Shown here piece after piece: positions 10,345-19,922 of a stretch of 34,381 bases of DNA (the stretch's first letter is position 1; every line of letters starts with the position of its first letter). The DNA comes from Halothiobacillus sp. (GTDB taxonomy: Bacteria > Pseudomonadota > Gammaproteobacteria > Halothiobacillales > Halothiobacillaceae), in the NCBI GenBank assembly GCA_024636015.1, contig JAGXHU010000028.1:1-34381 (forward strand), written 5' to 3'. A model generated the notes under the pieces. The model saw only the letters and a program-made list of their open reading frames with translations, was not told the origin of the DNA and did no database searches. The translations under genes and the position numbers were made by a program.

Positions 10345-10447
10345 GGGTGGTGACCCGCACCCGCCGATCTCCGGCACCCAAAGCAACCGTTACCGTTGCT
10401 CCCTTCCGGGCCTGGCGGAGTTCACGGCGCATTGTCGCGAAGGGACG
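10345..10447 (-). ncRNA. ffs: 4.5S RNA, bacterial signal recognition particle RNA (small type)
   Basis: On the minus strand the conserved apical domain of SRP RNA is present: GCCAGGCCCGGAAGGGAGCA followed by ACGG, containing the GGAA-type tetraloop and the asymmetric-loop bases that bind Ffh. The 3' side reads GTGCCGGAG, and CTCCG/CGGAG and CGCCG/CGGCG pairs close the hairpin on both sides of the apical domain. Size and position just upstream of dnaX match known gammaproteobacterial ffs genes. The ends are approximate, by about 10 bases each way. Confidence 0.88.
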
Positions 10448-10495
10448 AATACGAGACACCATAGAAACCATTTCCCCTGCGGAAAACGGGCTGAG

Positions 10496-10504
10496 ACTAT
10501 AACA
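10496..10504 (-). promoter_or_regulatory. candidate extended -10 promoter upstream of ffs
   Basis: Minus strand TGT-TATAGT matches an extended -10 element; no good -35 hexamer is seen at 17 bases. It would start transcription near 10489, about 40 bases before the mature 4.5S 5' end. This fits the known 5' processing of 4.5S precursors by RNase P, but is unproven here. Confidence 0.35.
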
Positions 10505-10521
10505 CGAAATTAACGGCGCGA

Positions 10522-10548
10522 CCATGAACCTCCGTGTCTTCCTCATGG
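10522..10548 (-). terminator. hairpin just after hisC, possible end of the mla-mur-his transcript
   Basis: CCATGA (10522-10527) and TCATGG (10543-10548) form a perfect 6-bp inverted repeat with a 15-base loop, starting four bases beyond the hisC stop. There is no following T-run, so intrinsic termination is doubtful. Confidence 0.25.
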
Positions 10549-10551
10549 CAT

Positions 10552-11628
10552 TCAGGGCGCCACCAAGCGATCCAGAGCAAGCAACAGGGCTTGATTCTGA
10601 ACGTCTGTGCCCACCGTGATACGCAAATAATCGGCAATCCGGGGCTTGTTGAAATGACGCACGATGACCGATTGTTCGCGCAGGCCCTGATAAAGCATTT
10701 CGCCCGCATACTGGCGGTGCCGTGCGAACACAAAATTCGCAGCCGAGGGAATCACGTCGAACCCACGCGATATCAATGCCGACGTCAGCGCCGCCCGACT
10801 GACAATGATCCGCTGTCGCGTCTCCTCGAAATAGGTCTCGTCCACGAAAGCCGCCTGAGCACCTGCCAAGGCAAGGCGATCGAGCGGGTAGGAGTTGAAA
10901 CTGTCCTTGACCCGAACCAGTGCCTCGATCAGATCCGGATGTCCCAAGGCCAGACCAACCCGCAAACCCGCCAAGGAACGAGATTTGGAGAGTGACTGCG
11001 TGACGAGCAGATTCGAATAGCGATCAATCAGAGAAATCGCGGACTCACCGCCGAAATCAATATAGGCTTCATCCACGACCACCACCACACCTGGGTGCCC
11101 GGCGACGATACGCTCAATCTCTGCCAGCGGCAGGAGTCGTCCGGTGGGTGCATTAGGGTTCGGAAATACGATGCCGCCAATCCCTGTCGACTCGGGACCA
11201 AAATAATCCTTCGCCGAAATTGCCATCTGCTCGTCCAGGGGAATCACCCGGAAATCAATCCCGTAGAGCTGGCAGTACACGGGATAAAAGCTGTAGCTGA
11301 TATCAGGGAACAAGATCGGTCGCCCGTGCACCAGCAACGACTGGAACACGAAGGCCAATACTTCATCGGAACCATTCCCGACAAAAACCTGATTGGGACT
11401 TAAATGGTAATAATCAGCAATTGTTTGCCGCAATTCCGACGCCGTAGGATCCGGATAGAGCCGCAGGCTATCGTTCAGCACCCCGGAAATGGCCGCCAGT
11501 ACCTTCGGTGATGGACCATAGGGGTTTTCATTCGTATTGAGTTTGATCAACCCCGTACCCTTGGGCTGTTCGCCCGGTACATAGGGTGTCAGTTCATGAA
11601 CAATCGGAGACCATAATGATTGACTCAT
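10552..11628 (-). CDS. hisC: histidinol-phosphate aminotransferase
   Basis: PLP-dependent enzyme converting imidazole acetol phosphate and glutamate to histidinol phosphate in histidine biosynthesis. The 358-residue protein shows the class-II aminotransferase features: [12 protein letters not shown] near residue 30-41, the VVDEAYIDF segment at 183-191, the PLP lysine K214 in [14 protein letters not shown], and the C-terminal arginine in DYLRITVGT. An AAGGCGGGA ribosome-binding stretch precedes the ATG. It follows hisD by 40 bases and ends the long minus-strand gene run. Confidence 0.96.
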   Translation of the reverse strand: MSQSLWSPIVHELTPYVPGEQPKGTGLIKLNTNENPYGPSPKVLAAISGVLNDSLRLYPDPTASELRQTIADYYHLSPNQVFVGNGSDEVLAFVFQSLLVHGRPILFPDISYSFYPVYCQLYGIDFRVIPLDEQMAISAKDYFGPESTGIGGIVFPNPNAPTGRLLPLAEIERIVAGHPGVVVVVDEAYIDFGGESAISLIDRYSNLLVTQSLSKSRSLAGLRVGLALGHPDLIEALVRVKDSFNSYPLDRLALAGAQAAFVDETYFEETRQRIIVSRAALTSALISRGFDVIPSAANFVFARHRQYAGEMLYQGLREQSVIVRHFNKPRIADYLRITVGTDVQNQALLLALDRLVAP

Positions 11629-11668
11629 ATCCCGCCTTCTTGATCTTTATGTAATGCGCGAACCCGGT

Positions 11669-12976
11669 CTAACGGTGGCTTTCCACACGATAGCGGGCCG
11701 ACTGGCCATGGGCATGCAATCCTTCGGCTTCCGCCAGAACCATCGCCAATTCACCCAGGGCTACACTGCCGGCTGCCGAACAATGGATGATGCTGGAACG
11801 CTTCTGAAAATCATAGACACCCAGTGGTGAGGAAAACCGCGCCGTGCCGGACGTCGGCAGGACATGATTCGGCCCCGCACAGTAATCACCCAGCGCCTCG
11901 GCCGTGTATTTACCCACGAAGATGGCGCCGGCATGACGAATCTCGGGCAGGCGTTCTTCTGCTCCGGCAAAAGAAAGCTCCAGATGCTCCGGCGCGATCT
12001 CATTGGCCAGAACGATTGCTTCGTCCAGATCCGCCACTTTGATCAACGCCCCCCGATCGGCCAAGGCGGTACGAATAATTTCGGCACGTGGCTGGGCCTC
12101 AATCAAGCGCGCAATCGACTCGGCCACCCGATCCAAAAAGGCGCCATCCGGAGAAATCAGAATAGCCTGAGCCTGCTGATCGTGCTCGGCTTGGGAAAAA
12201 AGATCCATGGCGATCCAGTCGGGGTTCGTCTGCCCATCGCTCACAATCAGAATCTCGGACGGTCCGGCAATCATGTCGATGCCCACCTTGCCGAACACGG
12301 CACGTTTGGCGGCGGCGACATAAATATTGCCCGGCCCCACGATCTTGTCGACCGACGGTACCGTTTCGGTTCCGTAGGCCAGCGCAGCGACAGCCTGAGC
12401 ACCACCGATACGGAATATCCGGTCCACACCGGCCACCCGAGCAGCTGCCAAGACGGTATCGTTGGCCACACCGTCCGGTGTCGGCACCACCATGATCAGC
12501 TCACGGACACCTGCAACCCGTGCAGGAATGGCATTCATCAATACCGAGGAGGGATAGGCCGCCTTGCCACCTGGCACGTACAGACCCACCCGATCCAATG
12601 GTGTCACCTGCTGACCAAGCACCGTGCCATCAGCCTCGGTATACGTCCAGGACTGCAGCTTCTGCCGTTCGGCATAAGCGCGGATCCGACCAGCCGCTTC
12701 CCGGAGCGCAGCAAGCAGTTTGGCAGGCGTTCGCGCCACAGCCGCATCGATTTCCGCCTCCGTAAAGGCCAGCGCATCAGGCGATGACAAGGTAAGACGG
12801 TCGAATTTTGCGGTGAACTCCAGCAAGGCGACATCACCCCGATCACGAATAGCCTCAATGACCATGTCGACGGTAGCTTGCACGCCCTTGTCGGCCACAC
12901 TGCTCCAATCGAGCAACTTTTTCATCGCGGCCGGGAAGCCCGGATCGGCCGAATTCAAGCGATTGATCATGCTCAT
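11669..12976 (-). CDS. hisD: histidinol dehydrogenase
   Basis: Zinc- and NAD-dependent enzyme for the last two oxidations of histidine synthesis (histidinol to histidine). About 435 residues. Numbered from the slightly earlier GTG at 12979, zinc ligands are Q263 and H266 (SQAEHD), D365 (GDYCAGPNH) and H424 (EGLHAH), and the catalytic pair is E331-H332 in APEHLEL; all match the known enzyme. I prefer the ATG at 12974-12976, which shares its first base with the last base of the hisG TGA (TGATG) and has AGGG nine bases upstream; the GTG at 12977-12979 is the alternative. Confidence 0.97.
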   Translation of the reverse strand: MSMINRLNSADPGFPAAMKKLLDWSSVADKGVQATVDMVIEAIRDRGDVALLEFTAKFDRLTLSSPDALAFTEAEIDAAVARTPAKLLAALREAAGRIRAYAERQKLQSWTYTEADGTVLGQQVTPLDRVGLYVPGGKAAYPSSVLMNAIPARVAGVRELIMVVPTPDGVANDTVLAAARVAGVDRIFRIGGAQAVAALAYGTETVPSVDKIVGPGNIYVAAAKRAVFGKVGIDMIAGPSEILIVSDGQTNPDWIAMDLFSQAEHDQQAQAILISPDGAFLDRVAESIARLIEAQPRAEIIRTALADRGALIKVADLDEAIVLANEIAPEHLELSFAGAEERLPEIRHAGAIFVGKYTAEALGDYCAGPNHVLPTSGTARFSSPLGVYDFQKRSSIIHCSAAGSVALGELAMVLAEAEGLHAHGQSARYRVESHR

Positions 12977-13617
12977 CACGAACCACCCTGAAGATACTGT
13001 TCGAGATTGGCCACTAGATCGGAAATGACCGCATGTTTCAGTTTTTGCGCCGCCCGATTCACAATCAGGCGAGACGAAATATCGGCAATCGGCAACAGGG
13101 GTTCGAGCCCGTTGGCGCGCAGCGTATTACCGGTATCCACTACATCGACGATACAGTCGGCCAGATCGACGAGTGGCGCAAGCTCCATGGAGCCGTAGAG
13201 CTTGATGAGCTCAATCTGGCGCCCCTGATCGGCAAAGAAACACTCCGCTGAATGCAGGTATTTGGTCGCCACACGCAGTCGACCGGGATGATCGAGCGCC
13301 CCCGGACGCCCTGCCACCATCAGTCGGCAACAGGCAATCTTGAGGTCCAGCAGTTCGAACAGCCCCGCCCCACCATGCTCCATGAGCACGTCCTTCCCGG
13401 CGACACCGAGATCCGCTGCGCCATATTGCACATAGGTCGGCACATCAGAAGCGCGCAAGATCAGCAGTTTGATATGAGGATGGTTAGTATCCAGGATGAG
13501 CTTGCGCGTCGTTTCGGGGTTATCCTGCGGATGGATACCCACATGCGCCAACAAGGGCAAGGTATCCTTGAAAATACGCCCCTTGGACAGGGCAATGATG
13601 ATGTTTTTCTGACTCAT
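12976..13617 (-). CDS. hisG: ATP phosphoribosyltransferase, short form
   Basis: Catalyses the first step of histidine synthesis, joining PRPP to ATP. At 213 residues it is the short HisG type that lacks the C-terminal regulatory ACT-like domain; such enzymes work as a complex with HisZ, a HisRS paralogue not present in this window. Recognisable segments are ALSKGRI at the N terminus, the [10 protein letters not shown] motif, and the PRPP-binding [14 protein letters not shown] stretch. It starts 24 bases after murA and its stop overlaps the hisD start, so it is translated together with hisD. Confidence 0.95.
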   Translation of the reverse strand: MSQKNIIIALSKGRIFKDTLPLLAHVGIHPQDNPETTRKLILDTNHPHIKLLILRASDVPTYVQYGAADLGVAGKDVLMEHGGAGLFELLDLKIACCRLMVAGRPGALDHPGRLRVATKYLHSAECFFADQGRQIELIKLYGSMELAPLVDLADCIVDVVDTGNTLRANGLEPLLPIADISSRLIVNRAAQKLKHAVISDLVANLEQYLQGGS

Positions 13618-13641
13618 GCCGATTCCGGTAACAGCTATAGT

Positions 13642-14910
<1,269 letters not shown>

Positions 14911-14971
14911 TTATTTATCGTGAATCCCACTCCACGGGAAAGGGATTCTGCCGGCAGCCCTAAAGGGCGCC

Positions 14972-15301
14972 CTATAAACCGTCGACGGTCATCAACTCAT
15001 TGAGTCCGTAAACCATCATCATGGGGCGCAAGGCCTTGGGGGGATGAGTGTAACGCACCGAGACCGACCGCGCTGCCGCCAACGACTGCCAGCTTAGCAA
15101 AAAGGCGACGCCGGCCGTATCCAGCGAACGAACCTGCCCAAGCGCGACCTCCAGCCGAGTGCCGGGTATCTGTCCGTCCAGAACTGGCAGCGCAAGGGAT
15201 TCGAGTCGCTCGATCTGTTCACGGACGAGATCGCCACGTAACAGAATTTTGCCGGGCTCAACCACCACGCCGATCGGCTCGGAGGATACCTGCTCAGCCA
15301 T
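14972..15301 (-). CDS. mlaB: MlaB, STAS-domain subunit of the phospholipid transporter
   Basis: Small cytoplasmic STAS protein of 109 residues that binds the MlaF ATPase and stabilises the MlaFEDB complex in the inner membrane. The family core is VRSLDTAGVAFLLSW at about residues 57-71, equivalent to the conserved D-S/T-A-G segment of STAS folds. Sequence similarity within this family is low, so identity rests on the fold motif together with position. Its start overlaps the mlaC stop by eight bases. Confidence 0.9.
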   Translation of the reverse strand: MAEQVSSEPIGVVVEPGKILLRGDLVREQIERLESLALPVLDGQIPGTRLEVALGQVRSLDTAGVAFLLSWQSLAAARSVSVRYTHPPKALRPMMMVYGLNELMTVDGL

Positions 15302-15938
15302 TGTTCTGGGTCTTCAGGGTATTGATCAGGCTTTCCAAGCCCTTTTGCTGGATGACCTGGGCAAAACTGCCGCGATAGTTATTCACGAGGCTGATGCCAT
15401 CAATAATGACGTCGTAGGCCTTCCAGCCGTCACCAGCCTGGGCCATACGATACTCCACCGGTATCCGGCCCATGTCGCCGCCAGTCACGACTGACTGAAC
15501 AAGAATCTCATCCGGTGCCGCGCCCGGCTTGGTACCGGTTACCTCAATTTTCTGGTTACCCAGCTTCGACAAGGGTCCGGCATAGGTCCGAACCAGCAGT
15601 TGCTCGAATTGATCGGTAAACGCGGTTTTTTGCGCCGCACTCGCTGTCCGCCAGTACCGTCCCAAAACAAGACGGCTCATCCGCTCGGTGTCGATGTTCG
15701 GCAGCAGAACTTTTCGCACAATCGCCAGCAGCGCGCGGGGGTCCTTGCTCACTTCGTCTTGATGGCTCGCAATTTCCTTGATGATCTGATTAGCCGTGTT
15801 TTGTGCCGTCTGAATGGCCATTTCGGGCGCCGGTTTCGCAGCTGAAGCTGTCGTCATCATCCCCGCCAGCAACCATCCGGCAAACACCAACCCGATGGAT
15901 CCGGCACGCATCGTTTGGCCAAATGTTGAATAGGTCAT
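15294..15938 (-). CDS. mlaC: MlaC, periplasmic phospholipid-binding protein
   Basis: Soluble periplasmic carrier of the Mla system (Ttg2D family), 214 residues. A signal peptide is visible (hydrophobic 13-28, probable cleavage after the ASA near residue 33). The mature part has the family order: an N-terminal helix, a DPRALLAIVRKVLLPNIDTERMSRLVLGRYW segment split over residues 66-97, the EFEQLL-like helix with FTDQFEQLLVRTYAGPL, and a C-terminal VIIDGISLVNNYRGSF strand-helix. The start overlaps the end of the TolC-family gene (ATGA) and its end overlaps mlaB. Confidence 0.94.
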   Translation of the reverse strand: MTYSTFGQTMRAGSIGLVFAGWLLAGMMTTASAAKPAPEMAIQTAQNTANQIIKEIASHQDEVSKDPRALLAIVRKVLLPNIDTERMSRLVLGRYWRTASAAQKTAFTDQFEQLLVRTYAGPLSKLGNQKIEVTGTKPGAAPDEILVQSVVTGGDMGRIPVEYRMAQAGDGWKAYDVIIDGISLVNNYRGSFAQVIQQKGLESLINTLKTQNNG

Positions 15939-17299
15939 TGCGGATAATCTCCTGTTGCGATTTTAAGTTGGGCAACCTGCATATTGTAATCGTTGACGGC
16001 ACGCAGATAGTCCACCTGCGTCGCCGTATTGGCTTTCACCGCCTCGGCCAGTTTGCCGCCATCGATTATACCGGCCTGAAAATCCAGGAAGCTCGAAATC
16101 ATCCAGCGCTTGGCGGCGACCCGCGCCTGATTCAGCGCAGTGATCTCGGTTTTAAGGGCGTGCATGGAATGATAGGCCTCTGCGACCTGGTAGGGTATGC
16201 CGACCTGGGCGAGCTGTGCCTTAGCGACGACACCGCGCATCTCTGCCTCGGCACCGCTCACGTTCGCCGAGATGACCCCCGGATTGAAATCCCATTTGAT
16301 ACCCAGCACCGGGGTCACCAATGCCTGGTTCAACGGGTCGTAAATATAGGGGTTATTGATCTGATCCCGTCCCGGGGTAAATTCGGCAGAGGCGACCACA
16401 CCGGCGTAGATATCCGGGTAACGCTCTGCCTTGCGGGCCTCGACATACGAGCGCATGGCACTCAAACCGGACTCGGCCATGTGCATTTCCGGCCGATCAA
16501 GCAAAGCCTGATTGGCGTATTTCTGCAGGCTCCCATCCGGCGAGGCAACCGGTTCGATATGATCGTCGGCCACCGTCAATGAATCATGAATCGGCACGCC
16601 AATCATGGTTTTCAAGCCATCGAGGGCAATTTTCTCGACCCCCTCCGACTCGGCAATATACCGATCCAGCTGCCCCAAACCGTTTTCCAGTGCATACACA
16701 TCACGCATGGAGCCATTACCGGCATCCGCCCTTTTCTTCAGCGGCTGTTCCGACTCAGCGAGCTGGTTGCGCACGCCCGTCAGGAATCGCCGGGTATCGC
16801 GGGCCGTGAGGTAGCCGTAGTAGGCCCGCCGCACCGTAAGCCAAGTCTCTCCCTTCGCCAGGGCGACCTGATCGGCCTTGACCTGCTTGTTGAATTGCGC
16901 GGCCGTCTTGTAGTTGGACAGTTTGCCGAAGGTATACAACGGCTTGATGATCGACGCCGTGATCCCGGAGGTCACGGTGATCCCATCATTGATCGTATTA
17001 CCACCCGCGCGCAGGGTGCAGTCCTGACCGGCAAGACAGGTGTTCGTGCCATTGGTGAAAATGCCGTTCTGCGCCCGGGGGGCCAAGGCTGCATACATGT
17101 TCACGCTGGCGCGTATGCCGCCCTCCCCTTCAACCCGCTGAATCAGGGCCTGGGCCGCCGCGACATTGGCTCGCTGCTCCTCGATCCGAGGATCGGTATT
17201 CAGCGCCATTTCAGTCGCTTGCTGCAAGTTGACGGTCTGAGCTTGAGCTGCCGCACTGAACAGACCCAAAGCCCAAAGCATACGCCGGACTCGTTTCAT
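15935..17299 (-). CDS. TolC-family outer membrane protein inside the mla operon
   Basis: The 454-residue product has a signal peptide (1-20, ending AQA before QTVNLQQA) and the long helical repeats of outer membrane efflux proteins: LQQATEMALNTDPRIEEQRANVAAAQA at the N terminus and the related AEAVKANTATQVDYLRAVNDYNMQ block near the C terminus, split here by strand segments around residues 60-110 and 300-330. TolC proteins form trimeric channels through the outer membrane and periplasm. No adaptor or RND gene is nearby. It sits between mlaD and mlaC with four-base ATGA overlaps at both ends, so it is a genuine member of the operon. Whether it serves Mla lipid traffic or is an unrelated efflux channel cannot be read from sequence. 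Confidence 0.9.
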   Translation of the reverse strand: MKRVRRMLWALGLFSAAAQAQTVNLQQATEMALNTDPRIEEQRANVAAAQALIQRVEGEGGIRASVNMYAALAPRAQNGIFTNGTNTCLAGQDCTLRAGGNTINDGITVTSGITASIIKPLYTFGKLSNYKTAAQFNKQVKADQVALAKGETWLTVRRAYYGYLTARDTRRFLTGVRNQLAESEQPLKKRADAGNGSMRDVYALENGLGQLDRYIAESEGVEKIALDGLKTMIGVPIHDSLTVADDHIEPVASPDGSLQKYANQALLDRPEMHMAESGLSAMRSYVEARKAERYPDIYAGVVASAEFTPGRDQINNPYIYDPLNQALVTPVLGIKWDFNPGVISANVSGAEAEMRGVVAKAQLAQVGIPYQVAEAYHSMHALKTEITALNQARVAAKRWMISSFLDFQAGIIDGGKLAEAVKANTATQVDYLRAVNDYNMQVAQLKIATGDYPQ

Positions 17300-17757
17300 T
17301 TTTCTGCCGCCTTATTGAATAGAAACTTGGAGATTACTTTTTCCAGAATGACTGCCGACTGGGTCATGGTGATCTTGTCACCGTTCTTTAAGACCTGTGT
17401 GTCTCCGCCGGGGGAGATTTCGACATACTGGGCGCCAAGCAATCCCGCCGTGTAGATACTGGCGAAAGAGTCCTTGGGCAGATTATTGTACTGGTCGGCA
17501 ATCACCATCGTGACAACCGCCTCGAAGGATTTGGGATCAATCTGTATCCGCTCGACCCGACCAATGGTCATGCCCGCCAGTTTGACCGGCGAACGATCGG
17601 ACAGGCCACCCACGTTGTCGAACTCCGCCGTCACGGTATACCCGTGCACGGAGGTGCTGCCAAAATTGCTCCATTTGAGGGTCAACATCAGCAAGGCAAT
17701 GATGCCCGCCAATACAAAGGCGCCCACCAAGATTTCTATTCCACGTTGTGCATTCAT
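17296..17757 (-). CDS. mlaD: MlaD, MCE-domain subunit of the phospholipid transporter
   Basis: Inner-membrane anchored MCE protein; six copies form a ring on the periplasmic side of the transporter. The 153 residues contain one N-terminal membrane helix (about 9-27) and a single MCE domain (about 38-117) with the family segments VTAEFDNVGGL, SPVKLAGMTIGRVERI and AGLLGAQYVEISPGG. Its ATG lies three bases after the mlaE stop, and its stop overlaps the start of the TolC-family gene. Confidence 0.96.
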   Translation of the reverse strand: MNAQRGIEILVGAFVLAGIIALLMLTLKWSNFGSTSVHGYTVTAEFDNVGGLSDRSPVKLAGMTIGRVERIQIDPKSFEAVVTMVIADQYNNLPKDSFASIYTAGLLGAQYVEISPGGDTQVLKNGDKITMTQSAVILEKVISKFLFNKAAEK

Positions 17758-17760
17758 TAC

Positions 17761-18561
17761 TTAAGTCCCAAACATCCAGGCAGTCAAAATAAAATCCAGA
17801 CCCAACACGGTCAGAGAACTCAACACCACCGTGCGGGTAGTCGCCCGCGAGATACCCAGCGAAGTCGGCTCGGCATCATACCCTTCAAAGACGGCAATCA
17901 AACCAATCACGAAGCCGAAGGCCAGGCTCTTGATCACGCCGTTCAAAACATCGTCGACCGGGGACATCTGCTGCTGAATCTGCCCCCAGTACGAGGCGGG
18001 ATCCACGCCAAGAACCACCACCCCGATCAAATATCCCCCGAGGATGCCCACCAGGGAAAACAGGGCCGCCAGCAGTGGCATGGCGAACAGCGCGCCCCAG
18101 AAACGCGGCGCAACCACGCGCCGAAGAGGATCAACAGCCATCATCTCCATCGCGGAAAGCTGTTCGGTCGTCTTCATCAGGGCGATCTCTGCCGTCATCG
18201 CAGACCCTGCCCGCCCGGCGAACAGTAAGGCCGTAACAACCGGCCCCAATTCACGAACCAGGGAGAGGGAAACCATCACCCCCAGCGACTCGGTCGCATT
18301 GAATTTGGACAGGATATTGTAGCCTTGCAAGCCCAGCACGAGCCCAACAAAGCCCCCAGAGATCACGATGATCACCAGTGACAGCACCCCGATCGCATAG
18401 ACTTCCTGAATGATCAGACGCGGGCGGGTCCAGGCCGGAAACAAGCGCAGGAACACGGCGCCGGTAAAAAGGATCATCCGGCCGGTATGTTGCGTGGATT
18501 CGAGCATCCATCGACCGAGCAAAGCGAGAAATGCCAACAGACTGTTGATCCAACCACTCAC
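17761..18561 (-). CDS. mlaE: MlaE, permease of the phospholipid transporter
   Basis: Integral membrane permease of the MlaE/YrbE family, 266 residues with about five hydrophobic segments. Family motifs are the QEVYAIGVLSLVIIV region, the LVRELGPVVTALLFAGRAGSAMTAEI stretch over residues 103-128, and MKTTEQLSAMEMMAVDP at about 129-145, which couples to the ATPase. A GTG start at 18559-18561 is preferred because it forms a GTGA overlap with the mlaF stop. Confidence 0.96.
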   Translation of the reverse strand: MSGWINSLLAFLALLGRWMLESTQHTGRMILFTGAVFLRLFPAWTRPRLIIQEVYAIGVLSLVIIVISGGFVGLVLGLQGYNILSKFNATESLGVMVSLSLVRELGPVVTALLFAGRAGSAMTAEIALMKTTEQLSAMEMMAVDPLRRVVAPRFWGALFAMPLLAALFSLVGILGGYLIGVVVLGVDPASYWGQIQQQMSPVDDVLNGVIKSLAFGFVIGLIAVFEGYDAEPTSLGISRATTRTVVLSSLTVLGLDFILTAWMFGT

Positions 18562-19400
18562 TGTACAGACTCCTGTTCGGCCATGGGCACGGTAGGGACA
18601 CCCAGTCCCAATGCAACGGCCAGATTCCGCGCCTCGGTCTCGGACTGCCCCGTCACGGCGTCGGGCACACCGTCCAGAAACTGCTGCAGGAAAGGTGATT
18701 GTGCCTTCTGCACAAGCAGGTCTTCCGGTGAGCCTGAACCGACAACCCGGCCCTCGTTGATGACAAAGACCTGATCCGCAATGGACAACGCCTCGGTCAC
18801 ATCATGCGACACCAGCACGCTGGTCAAACCCAATGCCTTGTTCAGCGACGCGATCAACCGCAGCAACACGCCGAGATTGATCGGGTCCTGACCGGTAAAG
18901 GGCTCGTCGTAGAGCATCAATTCCGGATCCAGCGCCAGAGCGCGCGCCAACGCCACTCGCCGCGACATGCCGCCCGACAGTGCAGCAGGCATCTGATCCG
19001 CTGCCGACAGCAGACCGACCGCCTGAAGCTTCAAGGCAATAATTCGCTGGATGATATCCTCAGGCAACCGTGAATGCTCGCGCAGGGGAAACGCCACGTT
19101 CTCCCCTGCGGTCAAATCGGTAAACAGCGCGCCGTTCTGAAACAGCATGCCCAGACGACGACGCATGGCCAGCAGCTCACTTCGTGAGGCTCGCCCCATG
19201 TCCAAGCCATTGACCATCACCCGCCCCGATCGCGCCCGAATCTGGCCGCCAATCAGACGAAGCAGGGTTGTTTTCCCGGTCCCCGACGGCCCCATGATGG
19301 CCGTGATCTTGCCCCGGGGAATCACGAGATCCACCTGATCGAGAATCACACGCCGCCCATGGGAAAAACTGACCCGCTCGAATTGAATATAACTATCCAT
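18558..19400 (-). CDS. mlaF: MlaF, ATPase of the phospholipid transporter
   Basis: ABC ATPase that powers MlaFEDB. From the ATG at 19398-19400 it has 280 residues: Walker A GPSGTGKT at 37-44, Q-loop near 88, signature LSGGMSRR at 141-148, Walker B LMLYDEP at 161-167, and the H-loop SHD at 198-200. The C terminus carries the extension usual for MlaF. A TTG at 19401-19403 directly after the upstream stop is a possible alternative start. It adjoins the unrecognised 172-residue gene with no gap, so that gene is co-transcribed. Confidence 0.96.
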   Translation of the reverse strand: MDSYIQFERVSFSHGRRVILDQVDLVIPRGKITAIMGPSGTGKTTLLRLIGGQIRARSGRVMVNGLDMGRASRSELLAMRRRLGMLFQNGALFTDLTAGENVAFPLREHSRLPEDIIQRIIALKLQAVGLLSAADQMPAALSGGMSRRVALARALALDPELMLYDEPFTGQDPINLGVLLRLIASLNKALGLTSVLVSHDVTEALSIADQVFVINEGRVVGSGSPEDLLVQKAQSPFLQQFLDGVPDAVTGQSETEARNLAVALGLGVPTVPMAEQESVQ

Positions 19401-19403
19401 CAA

Positions 19404-19922
19404 TTACCAACCCATGAATTCAACAAGCGTTTGCACCCGTTCCAACGTTGGCACCGAGGGCGAATCCCCCTCAATAAAAAGCGCAGATCCCGACCCCGGA
19501 GCCTGCTCGGCAAAGGCCTCCAGCCAGGCACGCAGAATGGCAGGTTTACCCTGAGCCGGAATCAGGCCGATGCGGCAGCCAGTCGCCGCTGAACCAGGAC
19601 GCCAAAACGCTTCATCAGGATCCAGCACAATGGCGGATTGATTCGGGTGCGCACCCAGCCACTCGGCGAAAACCTCTGGTAGGGTTTTTTGCGCGGACTG
19701 TAGCACGGTAAACAGCGGCCGTGTCGCCTGGGAAACCGCCGCCAGCACATCCGCACAATCGGCATCATCCTCGGAAATCCAGATCGCGCCGGTCAACATC
19801 ACGAGGTAATTGTTCCGCCAATCCTCCGGCATCCCATCGGGGTAGAAATCCTGAACAAGTGAAGAGGCCAGCCGCTGCCTAAAACCAACGCTGACCGACC
19901 GATCCAGCATCGGTGCATTCAC
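19404..19922 (-). CDS. unrecognised 172-residue protein between the SUMF1-like gene and mlaF
   Basis: I do not recognise this protein. It has no signal peptide and no membrane segment and looks like a soluble, mixed alpha/beta cytoplasmic domain. Features to note are an acidic SEDDADCADVLAAV stretch near residue 50, a QSAIVLDPDEAFWRPG segment near 95-110, and a GIGLIPAQGKP-like strand-turn near 120. The start is a GTG (19920-19922) in a GTGA overlap with the SUMF1-like gene; an ATG four codons later is the alternative. The stop codon is immediately followed by the mlaF start. Tight coupling on both sides indicates a protein made with its neighbours, but its task is unknown. Confidence 0.75.
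   Translation of the reverse strand: MNAPMLDRSVSVGFRQRLASSLVQDFYPDGMPEDWRNNYLVMLTGAIWISEDDADCADVLAAVSQATRPLFTVLQSAQKTLPEVFAEWLGAHPNQSAIVLDPDEAFWRPGSAATGCRIGLIPAQGKPAILRAWLEAFAEQAPGSGSALFIEGDSPSVPTLERVQTLVEFMGW

Noticed and set aside
11864..12787. 307-codon plus-strand open frame over hisD
   Set aside because: Shadow of hisD; no start context or domain pattern.
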